From Pseudomonas sp. Irchel s3f7 (lineage in GTDB: Bacteria; Pseudomonadota; Gammaproteobacteria; Pseudomonadales; Pseudomonadaceae), in contig NZ_FYDO01000012.1 of assembly GCF_900187615.1 (NCBI RefSeq), positions 1 to 64,000 of the forward strand: 64,000 nt of DNA. Direction: 5' to 3'. Below, piece by piece: positions 38,163-47,560 of this stretch. Position 1 is the stretch's first letter. Every line of letters starts with the position of its first letter. The notes below the pieces were generated by a model. That model made no database searches, was not told where the DNA came from, and saw only the letters and a list, made by a program, of their open reading frames with translations. A program made the position numbers and the translations under genes.

Positions 38163-38903
38163 TCAACGCGCCACCATTTCCGTCAGCACCATCTTATTCA
38201 AATAGTAAGCAATCTTCCCTGCGGGGATGAAATTCAAAAGGTCATTCTTCTCGCTTGCAAGCGTGACCATGCCGGCAAACCTCCAGACGTCATCGACATC
38301 GGCGATGACCACCGACCCACTCATGCCACGAAAGTCCTCTGGACGATCACCCACGATTTTTATGGTTGAAAGGCCTGGAGTTCCTGGTGCGACGAGCTGC
38401 CCTCTAAGCCAGTGCAACTGCGCGTCCAACACCCTGTTGTCGTAGTCGTACCCTCGGCCCTCGTCTGGGTAGCCGAAGACGTGGAAGCTCTCAGCTCGGC
38501 CAAAGTCTTCGGTTTCCGCGCAACAGGCCGCATCCAGGCTTGCGAGCCCTGCGGCGAACAAGGCTGCATGCTGGGATTTCACGACCCGCAGAATGACTAG
38601 GTCGGAATCCAGATCTGGGTCAGATTTGTCCCGGAAAACTGCGTGCTGATCGAACAGGATGGACAGAGGCGCGTTCCGGAGCAGAATCCGCAATTCGTTA
38701 TGCGCTGCACCTTGATTGTTGAGCACGTGCTGGGCGGTTAATACGAAGAGTTCTCCCGCATACTCCAGCACGAATGCAGTTCCGACTCCATGGTGGGAAA
38801 AGTGCTCGTCATGGTGCTCACTGCTGAGGATCACTGGATGAACCTGGCCAAGCATCATGTCAACAAACTCTGTTGACGACATGAATTCTTCAGACTCCTG
38901 CAT
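38163..38903 (-). CDS. Trypsin-like serine protease, cytoplasmic
   Basis: 246 residues, with GGGAGGAAGT just before the ATG at 38903. The chymotrypsin-fold triad is readable: His59 in 'LFVLTAQHVLNN', Asp101 in 'DLDSDLVILRV' and Ser195 in 'FRGMSGSVVI' (GxSGS in place of GDSGG). 'GVGTAFVLEYAGELFVLTAQ' is the first barrel. There is no signal peptide, transmembrane segment or PDZ domain, so it is not a Deg protease. Cytoplasmic trypsin-like domains of this kind occur in bacterial conflict systems, often with CHAT or effector-associated domains; a CHAT gene lies 4 kb away. Substrate unknown. Confidence 0.78.
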   Translation of the reverse strand: MQESEEFMSSTEFVDMMLGQVHPVILSSEHHDEHFSHHGVGTAFVLEYAGELFVLTAQHVLNNQGAAHNELRILLRNAPLSILFDQHAVFRDKSDPDLDSDLVILRVVKSQHAALFAAGLASLDAACCAETEDFGRAESFHVFGYPDEGRGYDYDNRVLDAQLHWLRGQLVAPGTPGLSTIKIVGDRPEDFRGMSGSVVIADVDDVWRFAGMVTLASEKNDLLNFIPAGKIAYYLNKMVLTEMVAR

Positions 38904-39105
38904 ACTTCCTCCCCATCTTTATGTCCTTGCCATATCGTGTCCGTCCGGACTGTGGACTGTGAAAAGTCCCAATGCCGGTGCCGCTACTCATAGAGAAGCC
39001 CCACAGAGGGCGCGAGCATTATGGAGCCTTAAGGGTGGACTTTACCTAGCATATGCCATGTAATGGCCATTATATGGAGTCGCCGTTATCGAGAAGGAGT
39101 TTGTT

Positions 39106-39726
39106 TTGGTTGATGCTGCCGTAATTGAGCGCGTCCTCTGCGTGGTTGATAGATGTCTGAAGGGCCAGTTTCCTGACGATTACTACAAGCGGTGTCTGTA
39201 CGCATCCTTTGGTGTGCACGGTCTCCTTCAAGCAATGGGGCGCAGCCCTGCAGTCGTGGGGGGGGATTTCCTGGCCTTTGTCGTCTCGCGGGATCAACGT
39301 CAGGCCACCATGCAAGGATATGCATCTGATTCGGGCGGGCACTCTCATTATTGGATAGAGCTTGACGGTGCAATCATTGATCTGGGCACATATTACCTGC
39401 CCATAGGCTCAAGCTTTCCGGCAAGTGAGATGCCGGCGCTGTTTTGGGATACGGGTTATCGCATGCCCAAAGGGCTCAGATATGCTCATGAAGCTCGTTA
39501 TTCCTCGCCGGAAGTAGCCCATCTCGAACCACACATCATCGAAAAAATGGTGCCGTTCCTGGCAGCCTGTCACGCCCGCATGGCGCAGCCTCTGGTTAAG
39601 CCGAAAATCGGCAAGTGGCTGGCGACATCGCCTTCCTCGATTAAAAAGGCGGCGATCAAAGGCGACGTGTGGGCACGCGCCGTGATGCGATATGAGTCAA
39701 TGCCGGCTGAGCCTCTACCTATTTGA
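39106..39726 (+). CDS. Hypothetical protein with a Cys-His-Asp triad (papain/transglutaminase-like)
   Basis: 206 residues starting at TTG 39106, with AAGGAG six bases before it. Cys30 in 'YYKRCLYASFGVHGLLQAMG', His81 in 'GGHSHYWIELDG' and Asp92 in 'AIIDLGTYYLPIG' have the order and spacing of the C-H-D triad of transglutaminase/papain-like enzymes (helix-borne Cys, then two beta strands with H and D). The last 50 residues are basic. Family not named with confidence. First of three same-strand genes (gaps 67 and 55 bp) that look like one operon. Confidence 0.6.
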   Translation: MVDAAVIERVLCVVDRCLKGQFPDDYYKRCLYASFGVHGLLQAMGRSPAVVGGDFLAFVVSRDQRQATMQGYASDSGGHSHYWIELDGAIIDLGTYYLPIGSSFPASEMPALFWDTGYRMPKGLRYAHEARYSSPEVAHLEPHIIEKMVPFLAACHARMAQPLVKPKIGKWLATSPSSIKKAAIKGDVWARAVMRYESMPAEPLPI

Positions 39727-39793
39727 TGGGTTACTTCTCACGATACATTCCATATACGCTGCTCTCCTGTTTACCTAGCAATAGGATGACGAT

Positions 39794-40690
39794 GTGATAG
39801 GCAACATTTTCAACGTCTTTTCTCGAAGGAAGGAAAACCAGACGGTGGTTAGAAAACCACTGACAGCCGGATTCAGGCATCGCACGCTCATGTTGCTACG
39901 CGATGCAAATGGCGGAAGTCTGTATGAAATTCTCGAGTTTCTTCATGGAAAGCTGGCCTATTTGGTTGGTCGAGTTCCGCTGACTCAGTCCAAGGCTGAC
40001 TCTATTATGGAGGATGCCATGGAGTTCCTCCGTACGTGTAGTGACGCCCACTTTCTCGATGCTGTGGAATACGTTGTCCATTCAGAAGCACACCGTTGCT
40101 TGGGCGGACAGCAAGAGAAGGTAGTGGATAGGCTGAACGAGTTTTTGAGTGTCGACGACCTACCTTATTTCATCACCAAGCAGATTTGGGAGCCTTGGCA
40201 AAGTGACGACTTTCGCGGCCAATCCATCCGGTTGCTCGAAGAGTCTAAGGTAATTCCGAAAGACAGCCAAGTGATCCATGAAACGGCGATCGAGCCGGCT
40301 CTTCAGTTACTTCGGCAGCCCGCCTTCCGCCATGCCAATGCCGAATTCATAGCTGCACTGGAGGACTACAGACACCAGAAATTTGGAGACTGTATCACCA
40401 AGTGTAATTCGAGCTACGAAAGCGTGATGAAGGTTATCTGCGGCCAGAAGGGCTTCGGGTATACCCAGGGAGACACCACCTCGAAGCTCTTGAGAACGAT
40501 CATGGGGCAGACTCAAATGGACAGTTTCTGGGAGTCGCCACTCTTAATTGTGGGCACACTTCGCAACAAACTTGGCTCCGCCCACGGAGCAGGAGAGAAA
40601 GCGAAGGTGGTTCCCGAGCATGTAGCAAAGTACGCGCTCAACGTGACAGCTTCGGCCATGGTGTTCTTGCATGATCAGGCTTATAAGTAA
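39794..40690 (+). CDS. Abi-C domain protein (STM4504/CBY_0614-like)
   Basis: 298 residues from GTG 39794. It starts 'MIGNIFNVFSRRKENQ', a head seen in the STM4504/CBY_0614 family, has a helical middle, and ends in an abortive-infection C-terminal domain: 'KFGDCITKCNSSYESVMKVI' and the motif 'LRNKLGSAHGAG' (residues 256-267), where the R-N-K and S-A-H-G residues are the family's conserved core. Such domains occur in phage-exclusion proteins. The start codon is weak, with AGGATGACG before it. Middle gene of the presumed three-gene operon. Confidence 0.72.
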   Translation: MIGNIFNVFSRRKENQTVVRKPLTAGFRHRTLMLLRDANGGSLYEILEFLHGKLAYLVGRVPLTQSKADSIMEDAMEFLRTCSDAHFLDAVEYVVHSEAHRCLGGQQEKVVDRLNEFLSVDDLPYFITKQIWEPWQSDDFRGQSIRLLEESKVIPKDSQVIHETAIEPALQLLRQPAFRHANAEFIAALEDYRHQKFGDCITKCNSSYESVMKVICGQKGFGYTQGDTTSKLLRTIMGQTQMDSFWESPLLIVGTLRNKLGSAHGAGEKAKVVPEHVAKYALNVTASAMVFLHDQAYK

Positions 40691-40745
40691 GCCCTGAATT
40701 TTTCCAACACTCGAACCCGAAATATCACTTGCACAAGGGATTGTT

Positions 40746-41852
40746 ATGCAAAGCTATAAAGATACGGTTGAAGATTATATACAGAGGCACATTTTCTCGA
40801 AAACTGGTGAGGCATTTCTCGATCCTTCGATTGAAGAAGATGTAATCTATTCTGAGTTAGATTTTGTCGGTCGATTGTTGTGCCAGAAGTATATTGAGGG
40901 TGATTCGAGTTTCTATCTCTTAGATAGCGTGCAAGTCCAAGCCGCTGCTGTTCATGGCCACCAGGCAGTTTTAGTTTGTAAGGGGATGCTAGATCTGATA
41001 TTTCGTGCCTCCGCAATGATGGTAGGAGCAGAGCGGCGCCAAAAATTTCCAGAGGATGAATTCTACGAGCCTTGGAGAAACAATCTTAGCTTTTGGTTTA
41101 AGAATGCGGAATTCGATTGGTCGGATGAAAGGTATTGGTGGATTCATCAGGATGATTATAGAAAAGCTTTTGAAATGCTTGCCGAAGGCTTATTTGTATT
41201 CCTTGTGTTGCATGAAATAGGGCATCTTCACAATTTGCATGGGGACAGACGAGCTGGGAACTCAAAATCTTCACCCTCTTTAGACGCTGATGAAATCTTC
41301 GTTCATGAGGCCTTAGGAAGCGCTGAGGCGGAAAGTGAGGCCGACAGGCTAGCCACACACACTCGCGAAATAATTGCTGATACTTATGCGTTTCAGTTCA
41401 TGCTTGTCGAGCTCAGAGAATGCTTACTTCCGGAGTCGGAATACGCTGGTCGAGATGAGGGTGGGTTGCGCGTCATAAATTTTGGCATGTGTATCTACAT
41501 GGTTGCTTCCTTGTTCTGGGCGTTAAGTTTTCAGCGGCCAATGCGCAATGACACTCAAGATGATGATTACCCATCCCACCTTTTCAGACTGCAGAGCATT
41601 GAGGCCACATCTCTTGAGCATCAATTATGTGGTGGTAACAAGCAGACGCACCTTGGCATGCAAGTTGGTATAAAGAACTATACTGATAAGTTGATATGTG
41701 CTGCTGGTGATAAGGGATTTGTTTCTTGGCGAATGACGGCTGACCTTCCTGCGAATCACGAGCACTATCAGAAAATCTGTGAAATGACGGATGAATGGTC
41801 AAATATTAGATTTGGTGTGCGCAATGAAGACTGGCTTCGCTGGCCGTTCTGA
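40746..41852 (+). CDS. HEXXH zinc-metalloprotease-like protein (Lit/U49-like candidate)
   Basis: 368 residues with visibly AT-richer codons than the neighbours. The zinc motif is His156-Glu157-x2-His160 in 'VLHEIGHLHNLHG', with a further His at 165. The probable third ligand region is 'TREIIADTYAFQFM' (E208-x2-A-D212), the E-x-x-A-D form seen in gluzincins. The N-terminal half is helical and acidic. The arrangement resembles the cytoplasmic phage-exclusion peptidase Lit (U49), which cleaves EF-Tu, but the resemblance is limited to the active site as far as can be seen. Third gene of the operon; a hairpin follows. Confidence 0.65.
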   Translation: MQSYKDTVEDYIQRHIFSKTGEAFLDPSIEEDVIYSELDFVGRLLCQKYIEGDSSFYLLDSVQVQAAAVHGHQAVLVCKGMLDLIFRASAMMVGAERRQKFPEDEFYEPWRNNLSFWFKNAEFDWSDERYWWIHQDDYRKAFEMLAEGLFVFLVLHEIGHLHNLHGDRRAGNSKSSPSLDADEIFVHEALGSAEAESEADRLATHTREIIADTYAFQFMLVELRECLLPESEYAGRDEGGLRVINFGMCIYMVASLFWALSFQRPMRNDTQDDDYPSHLFRLQSIEATSLEHQLCGGNKQTHLGMQVGIKNYTDKLICAAGDKGFVSWRMTADLPANHEHYQKICEMTDEWSNIRFGVRNEDWLRWPF

Positions 41853-41898
41853 CGTCTGGTGCCGATAAGCCTCAAGACGTCTGAGCTCAAAAACAGTT

Positions 41899-41923
41899 AA
41901 CGCGTAGCGCAAAGCTACGCGTT
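41899..41923 (+). terminator. Hairpin after the metalloprotein gene
   Basis: AACGCGTAGC and GCTACGCGTT (10 bp each) pair perfectly around GCAAA, 47 bp after the stop at 41852. There is no U-tract after it, only TCTGACCC; upstream runs of A would give a U-tract for leftward transcripts. Confidence 0.55.
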
Positions 41924-42292
41924 CTGACCCTTGGAGACTTATGCGCCAGCCTTAGACGATTCTCGCTTCTATCGAAGTTGGCAGACCATCCACTCTTGTG
42001 ATCCGTCGAACGTAAGCGGACGCTGCACACGTCCGGTGAAGACAATCCTGTGGGTGCCTGAAAGCATCTGAACCTAATTTTTACTCTCCAGAGCTCAGCT
42101 AATCGCGGCCTTAGGCGCTGAGCAGGACATGCTCAGCGTTGCCCTATATCAGAGGCGGTTCAGTTGCGCAGTCTTGCCTTTCACATCTTGTAGCCGTGTC
42201 CCCACCCTGCAATCTGTCATTCAGGTGGGGGCAGGCGACTTGGCCGGACGCTTGCGCAGAGTCACGATTGGGCACAACGGAGTTTAGCAGTG

Positions 42293-42418
42293 ATGAGAAC
42301 AGATCTACGAGATCACGATTTTCTCGAGTTACATAGAAGACTGCTGCTCGATCAGAGTGGTGCCATTAAGTCTCCTAGCTCATACTACTTTTGGTCACTG
42401 TTGGTATCCGATGTGTAA
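42293..42418 (+). CDS. Small ORF of unknown meaning (41 residues)
   Basis: ATG 42293, nine bases after GGAG, opens a 41-codon frame: MRTDLRDHDFLELHRRLLLD and onward to 'SYYFWSLLVSDV'. The composition (charged N-terminal half, aromatic end) looks protein-like, but no family is recognised and it could be the remnant of a longer gene. Confidence 0.25.
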   Translation: MRTDLRDHDFLELHRRLLLDQSGAIKSPSSYYFWSLLVSDV

Positions 42419-42469
42419 CGGCTGGAAGTTTCCAAACGACAAGTATGCGATCGGCAACCGTGAATGCTG

Positions 42470-44914
42470 TCATAGGAGGCCGTGTATGGTGAAACCTGCT
42501 GTGACATAAGGGCTAGAGAACATTCCAACCTCTGGAGCGCCTGATATCCGCTCGAGCGCCTCAGCATGAAGCGATGCAGGGAGGTTATTTATTAGGATGC
42601 TGGTCACAGATGTAAGCGTGCTCATACGAACCTTCGCAACCGCTCTCGTCACCGCAATGGAGGGCTCAAGCCCGAGCTTGAGCCCTTCGCCTGCCAGGTA
42701 TGTAAGTGTGAAACATGCAGTGTCAGATATCTTCCAAATTCCAGCAAGCGCGATGGCTTTTCGATTGAGCAAAAAGAGGTTTGGTAATGCAACAGAGTCA
42801 CTTGTACGAAACCTCTTTTGGGAATTGCGCGAAGACCTTGAGCCAGAGAAGCATGTGTTTATTAATGCTAAGCGCAGTTGAAGATTTGGTGCGGCCACCT
42901 GCATAGCCGCAACGCTAATAGGGTGCGGGTGTTCACGGCTCCCCAGATGAGCAAAATAAGCGTCTTGGAAAAACTTCAACGAATGACCATGTGTGGAGAC
43001 GATCAACGCATCGTATTTTCCCATGAGATCTTCTAGATCAGCATGCCCATCTGCTTGCATCAACACAGCCGGAGCCAGACCCGCAGCCTGGGTAAAAGCC
43101 GTGGATTCATAGGGGGCGAGCAGAAGGTCTTCCTTGCGGTCAACTATAGCGGCGGTGGTTAAAAGAGGGCCCTCTACTTCAATCGGTTCGATTAGGGCGG
43201 GAACCATTCTGACCTCAAACTTCCCCTCCGCCATCCGCGCACAGAGCTCGGAATTACGCAGTGCAAACTCTATCAGCGGGACGTCATTAAAACAGTCCTC
43301 AATGAATCGGACGGACTTACAGCCTGCCTCGGCAATATCAGAGAACACGTTGTCCAGCGATGGCGCTAGCGAAGTGATCAGCTTGCTAATCGCCCCCATA
43401 AAATCGCTCCTGCTCATGAACTGCTGAGCAAAATCGAGCTGAGCTGCATGCCACTCCGTCATTGGGGCTAATGGAATGGAGATCCGTTTGTACTGACCGC
43501 CGATGAAGTACCAAAGCAACGCCGATTCCCCCGCATAAGTCATTACCATCAGGCAGTGACCAGCATTTAGGCGAGAAAGGCAAAGCGCGGCCTGATATTG
43601 AGCATTAGCGCAGTCGAGGGGGCGATCGGCACTCTGGGAGTAAATGATCGCAGCGATATTTGAGAGTTCGTCCCATACGCGCGTGGTGTTGAAGACACTC
43701 CATGCATCATCCCCTTTTTCTCTTATTCCATAGAGATGAGGAGCGCCGATCTCTCGTATGGCCTGTAGCGCGCGGTCAAGCTGCAGGACGGTTTCGTCCA
43801 ACGCTGGTCGAGACGTGCGGACATCGCTAGCCCAACTCAAAATCGTAAGCCAGTCTCCCATCGCATTGCCCCTAGTAGCGACGATAGGCAACAGCGCATC
43901 TGTAGTGCTTCCAGTAGGAGGCAATGCACGCAGCAGGCCTTCAATTCTGGTGATATAGCGCTCTCGAATACCGCGTCGGTGGTGCAGCCTTAATACATCG
44001 GAAAGAATTCGATCGAAATGATGCGAGGCGTCTTGAAGCCGTTTGATCAGAAGCGGTGCATCCTGTCGTTCTATCGCTAGCTTTGCACCGCTCAAAGAAA
44101 TCTCTAAAAGTCCTTCTGGGTTCTGTGCATCGTCCACGAGCGCGGCTTCGGCCATGGCAAGCACATTTTCGGCCTCAACGAGCCGACCGCAGCGTCTCAG
44201 GCATACGGACAGGTTGCCTCTTACCGTGATCGTCATGTGATCCGTGCAATCAGCACTCGCGAGGGCCTGTTCGAAATAGCCGATCGCTTTATCCTCCTCA
44301 TCAGAATTCATGTAAGCCACGCCTAGATTTCCAAGAAGCATGGCGGGAGATGTCTCACCAAGCGCCTGATAGGCACTTATTGCCATTTCACCCGTGGTCA
44401 CACCAAAGCTGTAATCATTTTCTTCGCACGCGACGCTCATCAGGGTTGTATAGCAACGTGCCTTAAGCGCCAACGAGTCCAATGATTGGGAGATTTCTTC
44501 GGCATCAACCACACAGCGATATGCCGGTTGAAACGCACCATGACTTGAGTAGAGGCTGGCAGCCTCCAGATAGAGATGGGCCACTCTCTCCTGTTGACCA
44601 TAGCGTTGAATCAGCCGCGCAACATGAGCGAGGATGCGTGGACGCTGGTCAACGCTAACCCCATATGAGTCCTTACTGCTCAAGATGTCCTCGGCCAGCT
44701 CCAGCACGGTTGTCTCACTGGCGCCATGGTCTATACAGGCAATACGTTCGACTAAAGGCATTGCTTGATTGAGATTCTGATCGCAGAGCAATGCGCGTAT
44801 CTGCAGCTCAAGGTACAAAATTGTCTCGTCGTCTTTCCCTGCTTCGGAATAGACCTCGACGGCAACTTCCGCAAGGCATGCAACTTGGACAGGTTGATCC
44901 TGCGCACTGCGCAC
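42470..44914 (-). CDS. TPR-CHAT (caspase-like) protein, main frame; N-terminus in another frame
   Basis: 814 residues in the open frame from a GTG at 44914. Residues 1-400 are helical TPR-like repeats ('MLLGNLGVAYMNSDEEDKAI' GYFEQAL is a clear TPR). Residues 440-814 form a CHAT domain with the caspase-type dyad His642 in 'ALIVSTHGHSLKFF' and Cys688 in 'LALINTCFSGSRSS'. It ends 'GFTIHGLL'. CHAT proteases act in bacterial immune pathways after activation. The GTG has no ribosome-binding site and lies inside a 7-bp repeat; the natural N-terminus is in another frame at 45032, so this version is probably not translated in full unless the repeat number changes. Confidence 0.82.
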   Translation of the reverse strand: MRSAQDQPVQVACLAEVAVEVYSEAGKDDETILYLELQIRALLCDQNLNQAMPLVERIACIDHGASETTVLELAEDILSSKDSYGVSVDQRPRILAHVARLIQRYGQQERVAHLYLEAASLYSSHGAFQPAYRCVVDAEEISQSLDSLALKARCYTTLMSVACEENDYSFGVTTGEMAISAYQALGETSPAMLLGNLGVAYMNSDEEDKAIGYFEQALASADCTDHMTITVRGNLSVCLRRCGRLVEAENVLAMAEAALVDDAQNPEGLLEISLSGAKLAIERQDAPLLIKRLQDASHHFDRILSDVLRLHHRRGIRERYITRIEGLLRALPPTGSTTDALLPIVATRGNAMGDWLTILSWASDVRTSRPALDETVLQLDRALQAIREIGAPHLYGIREKGDDAWSVFNTTRVWDELSNIAAIIYSQSADRPLDCANAQYQAALCLSRLNAGHCLMVMTYAGESALLWYFIGGQYKRISIPLAPMTEWHAAQLDFAQQFMSRSDFMGAISKLITSLAPSLDNVFSDIAEAGCKSVRFIEDCFNDVPLIEFALRNSELCARMAEGKFEVRMVPALIEPIEVEGPLLTTAAIVDRKEDLLLAPYESTAFTQAAGLAPAVLMQADGHADLEDLMGKYDALIVSTHGHSLKFFQDAYFAHLGSREHPHPISVAAMQVAAPNLQLRLALINTCFSGSRSSRNSQKRFRTSDSVALPNLFLLNRKAIALAGIWKISDTACFTLTYLAGEGLKLGLEPSIAVTRAVAKVRMSTLTSVTSILINNLPASLHAEALERISGAPEVGMFSSPYVTAGFTIHGLL

Positions 44915-44920
44915 TGCGCA
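44900..44920. repeat. Three perfect copies of a heptanucleotide at the CHAT frame break
   Basis: CTGCGCA occurs three times in a row (on the coding strand TGCGCAG x3). The upstream frame from 45032 and the CHAT frame differ by one base here. Removing one copy (7 bp) makes 45032-42470 one open frame of 852 codons; adding two copies would do the same. A length that is not a multiple of three and lies at the start of a gene is the classic layout of a slippage switch or of a slippage mutation. Confidence 0.85.
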
Positions 44921-45032
44921 TCAGCGCGTTGTAGACCCGGATGATGTAGATGCCGTTGTTGTCGAAATAGTCTTCTTCCAGGAGTTGCTTGAACGCAGCG
45001 GGCTCGATTGTTATGAGCTGATCCAGATCCAT
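44921..45032 (-). other. Displaced N-terminus of the CHAT protein
   Basis: ATG 45032, with AGGAAAG about eight bases before it, opens MDLDQLITIEPAAFKQLLEE, 'DYFDNNGIYIIRVYNALMRS', which reads smoothly into the CHAT frame ('AQDQPVQVACLAEVAVEVYS') if one heptamer is deleted. In the present sequence this frame continues as 'AQCAGSTCPSCMPCG' and stops at 44808, giving a 74-residue peptide. The ribosome-binding site and start therefore belong to the CHAT gene. Confidence 0.75.
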
Positions 45033-45255
45033 GGGGTGGCTTTCCTGTGATAGTAATCCGTGACGACTAAGGGGCACGCTCTGGCTGAGGTGTTGGCGCT
45101 GATTGAAAACTGACCCTGCCGATTGAAAATTGACCCAGGGCCGTTTGCTGATTTTTGCATCAGCAACTGTGGATAAGCTTAGCAGCAGTGTCCTGCTGAC
45201 ATAGGCACTAAGCCCCACCGCATACAGGCATGCGGCAGGGAATTCCCGGTGTTGA

Positions 45256-46059
45256 TCAAAACGGTTCATCGTCCTCTGTACCGTCATCGTTCTTGCGCTT
45301 TCGCTCACGTGATTTGATCTTTGTCTGGTCGACCAAGCTGCTGTGTTGCAGGCGGTAGGACTCGTTGCCCGTTTCGACGATGTGGCAGTGGTGTGTCAGC
45401 CGATCCAGCAACGCAGTGGTCATCTTGGCGTCACCGAACACACTCGACCATTCCGAGAAGCTGAGGTTGGTGGTGATGATCACGCTGGTGTGCTCGTATA
45501 GCTTGGATAGCAGGTGAAATAACAGGGCACCACCGCTCTGACTGAAGGGCAAATACCCCAGCTCATCGAGTATCACCAGGTCTATGCGAAGCAGTCCTTG
45601 AGCGATTCGGCCTGCCTTGCCCTCGTATTTTTCGCGCTCCAGCAAATTGACCAGATCCACCGTGGAGTAGAAGCGCACGCGCTTGTTATGCGTCGTGATC
45701 CCGGACACGGCCAAGGCGGTGGCCAGGTGGGTTTTGCCTGTTCCAGGCCCACCGATGAACACGACATTCTGTGCAGTATCGGTGAACTCCAGGCTGGACA
45801 GATCCCTGACCAAGCGGGCGTCTGCGCTGGAAGCGCTGAAATCGAAGCCTGCCAAATCACGATGGATGGGGAGTTTGGCCATGTTCATCTGATGATTCAC
45901 AGAGCGTACGGCGCGATCTGCATGTTCCTGCTGAAGCAGATGTTCGAGCAGCCATTTCGACGACGCCGTCGAGGCTTCGCCTTGGGAGACCAGTTCTTCC
46001 CAGGCGCTGGCCATGCCATGCAGCCGAAGTTCTTTGAGTTCCGCCATAAGATCACGCAT
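45256..46059 (-). CDS. istB: IS21 helper ATPase IstB
   Basis: 267 residues of the DnaC-like AAA+ ATPases: Walker A '[20 protein letters not shown]', Walker B '[20 protein letters not shown]', sensor '[20 protein letters not shown]' and arginine region '[20 protein letters not shown]'. It assembles on target DNA and directs IstA. ATG 46059 has GAGGAG seven bases before it; an ATG at 46074 is the alternative. It overlaps the end of istA by eight bases. Confidence 0.95.
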   Translation of the reverse strand: MRDLMAELKELRLHGMASAWEELVSQGEASTASSKWLLEHLLQQEHADRAVRSVNHQMNMAKLPIHRDLAGFDFSASSADARLVRDLSSLEFTDTAQNVVFIGGPGTGKTHLATALAVSGITTHNKRVRFYSTVDLVNLLEREKYEGKAGRIAQGLLRIDLVILDELGYLPFSQSGGALLFHLLSKLYEHTSVIITTNLSFSEWSSVFGDAKMTTALLDRLTHHCHIVETGNESYRLQHSSLVDQTKIKSRERKRKNDDGTEDDEPF

Positions 46060-47560
46060 TGCGAGTCTCCTCATCGGTGGTACGCAGCCGGTCGTAGCGC
46101 GCCGTATTGGCGACAGGCGCGACCTTGAGTTGAAGACTGGTTTCGGCAGATGGAGGGGCTGCTGTAGATGTCAGTCGAGCCAGGACATTCAGGATGTGGT
46201 CAGCGCTCAAGCTGCCTGATTCAAGTACCAACTCCACAGCCACCAACACGGCATCGAGCCCGGCGATGGGAACTGCCGCCAGTACCTGCGTCATGACTCG
46301 ATCACCATTGGTGTGACGTCTCAGACCACGCTTGAGAAGCAGCAATGGCTTCGGCAGATCGGCAAACGGAGCGCCATTGCGTAGCGCACCAGGTTTGCGT
46401 TCGATGAGTGGGATGTAATGCTGCCAGTCAAAACTGACCTGGTCTCGATCAAAGAGGCGCTCGTGACTGGCAATCATCGTTTCATCGGCGATGACCACTA
46501 CCCGAGAGGGATACAGGCGGCTGCTGACCCACTGACCGACCCGTTCACACGGCACCGAGTAGCGATTTCGCGTCACGCTGACCAGACAGGTGCTGGAGAC
46601 CCGCACAGTGCGTTCGACATAACCGTCAAAGGCCGTGGGCATTGGCATCATTTCCACCCGTTCCAGTTCCAGGACGTCCGCCACCGTCAGCCCGTTGTAC
46701 TGTGGGTGCAGCAACTCGTTCCAGAGCGCACGACAGCGTTGGCCGAGCCAGACATTCAGTTCTTCAAAGGTGTGGAACATACAATCTTGAGCATCGAGCC
46801 AGATGCGTCTCCGGCTGTCCTGGACGTTCTTTTCGACGATGCCTTTTTCCCAGCCGGAGGCCACGTTGCAGAAGTCTGAGTCGAACAGGTAGTGTGCGCA
46901 CATAACGGCAAACCGGGCATTGACCGTGCGGCCCTTACCCTTGTTGACCTTGTCGACAGCGGTCTTCATGTTGTCGTAGATGCCGCGACGCGGCACCCCA
47001 CCTAACGCGCCAAACGAGCGGGTATGGGCATCGAACAACATCTCGTGGCCTTGGCTGGGATACGCAACCAACCAAAATGCGCGACTGGCGCACAGCTTCA
47101 TGTGGGAGACCTGGATGCGTCGAAACAGGCCGCCGATCAGCAGACCTTCTTCGCTCCAGTCGAACTGAAAGGCCTCGCCGAGTGCGAACGTCAACGGTAC
47201 AAAGGCCCGTAAGGATTTGCCTTGCTCACCGCGCCACGAACGTATGAAGGCGGTGAGCTGGCTGTAGCCGCCGTCGTAACCCTCTGCCTTGATCTGCTCG
47301 AAGAGCGCTTTGGCGCTCCTGCGGTTGTGCTTTGCCCGAAATGAATCGGCTTTGAGCGCTTGCTCCAGCGTCTGGTGAAACGGACTGAGTTTGTTGGAGG
47401 CTGCGCACCGCAGGTACGCCGGTTGAGTGGCTTCGGGTGCTCTGACCCATTTTCGGATGGTGTTTCTCGACAGCCCGGTACGCTTGGCTATCTGATGCAG
47501 CGACAGCTTGTCGCGAAAATACATGCGCCGAATTTTGCCCATCATTTCCATGCTGATCAC
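46052..47560 (-). CDS. istA: IS21 transposase IstA
   Basis: 502 residues from GTG 47560 (AGGAG about nine bases before). The N-terminal HTH is '[20 protein letters not shown]'. The DDE core has the first Asp in '[10 protein letters not shown]', the second in '[13 protein letters not shown]' and Glu in '[17 protein letters not shown]'. The C-terminal beta-barrel has '[20 protein letters not shown]'. Intact as far as can be read, so the element may be active. Confidence 0.95.
   Translation of the reverse strand: MISMEMMGKIRRMYFRDKLSLHQIAKRTGLSRNTIRKWVRAPEATQPAYLRCAASNKLSPFHQTLEQALKADSFRAKHNRRSAKALFEQIKAEGYDGGYSQLTAFIRSWRGEQGKSLRAFVPLTFALGEAFQFDWSEEGLLIGGLFRRIQVSHMKLCASRAFWLVAYPSQGHEMLFDAHTRSFGALGGVPRRGIYDNMKTAVDKVNKGKGRTVNARFAVMCAHYLFDSDFCNVASGWEKGIVEKNVQDSRRRIWLDAQDCMFHTFEELNVWLGQRCRALWNELLHPQYNGLTVADVLELERVEMMPMPTAFDGYVERTVRVSSTCLVSVTRNRYSVPCERVGQWVSSRLYPSRVVVIADETMIASHERLFDRDQVSFDWQHYIPLIERKPGALRNGAPFADLPKPLLLLKRGLRRHTNGDRVMTQVLAAVPIAGLDAVLVAVELVLESGSLSADHILNVLARLTSTAAPPSAETSLQLKVAPVANTARYDRLRTTDEETRNA

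Larger units (their letters stand above)
41853..42469. other. 617-bp stretch with a hairpin and one small ORF
   Basis: It lies between two convergent genes (metalloprotein gene and CHAT gene). It contains a perfect hairpin at 41899-41923 and a 41-codon ORF at 42293, both listed. The part 41930-42290 holds nothing recognisable. Confidence 0.4.

Noticed and set aside
42470..44914. GTG 44914 as the natural start of the CHAT gene
   Set aside because: No ribosome-binding site precedes it, it lies within the heptamer repeat, and a well-formed start with matching continuation is present at 45032 in the frame that one repeat copy would restore.
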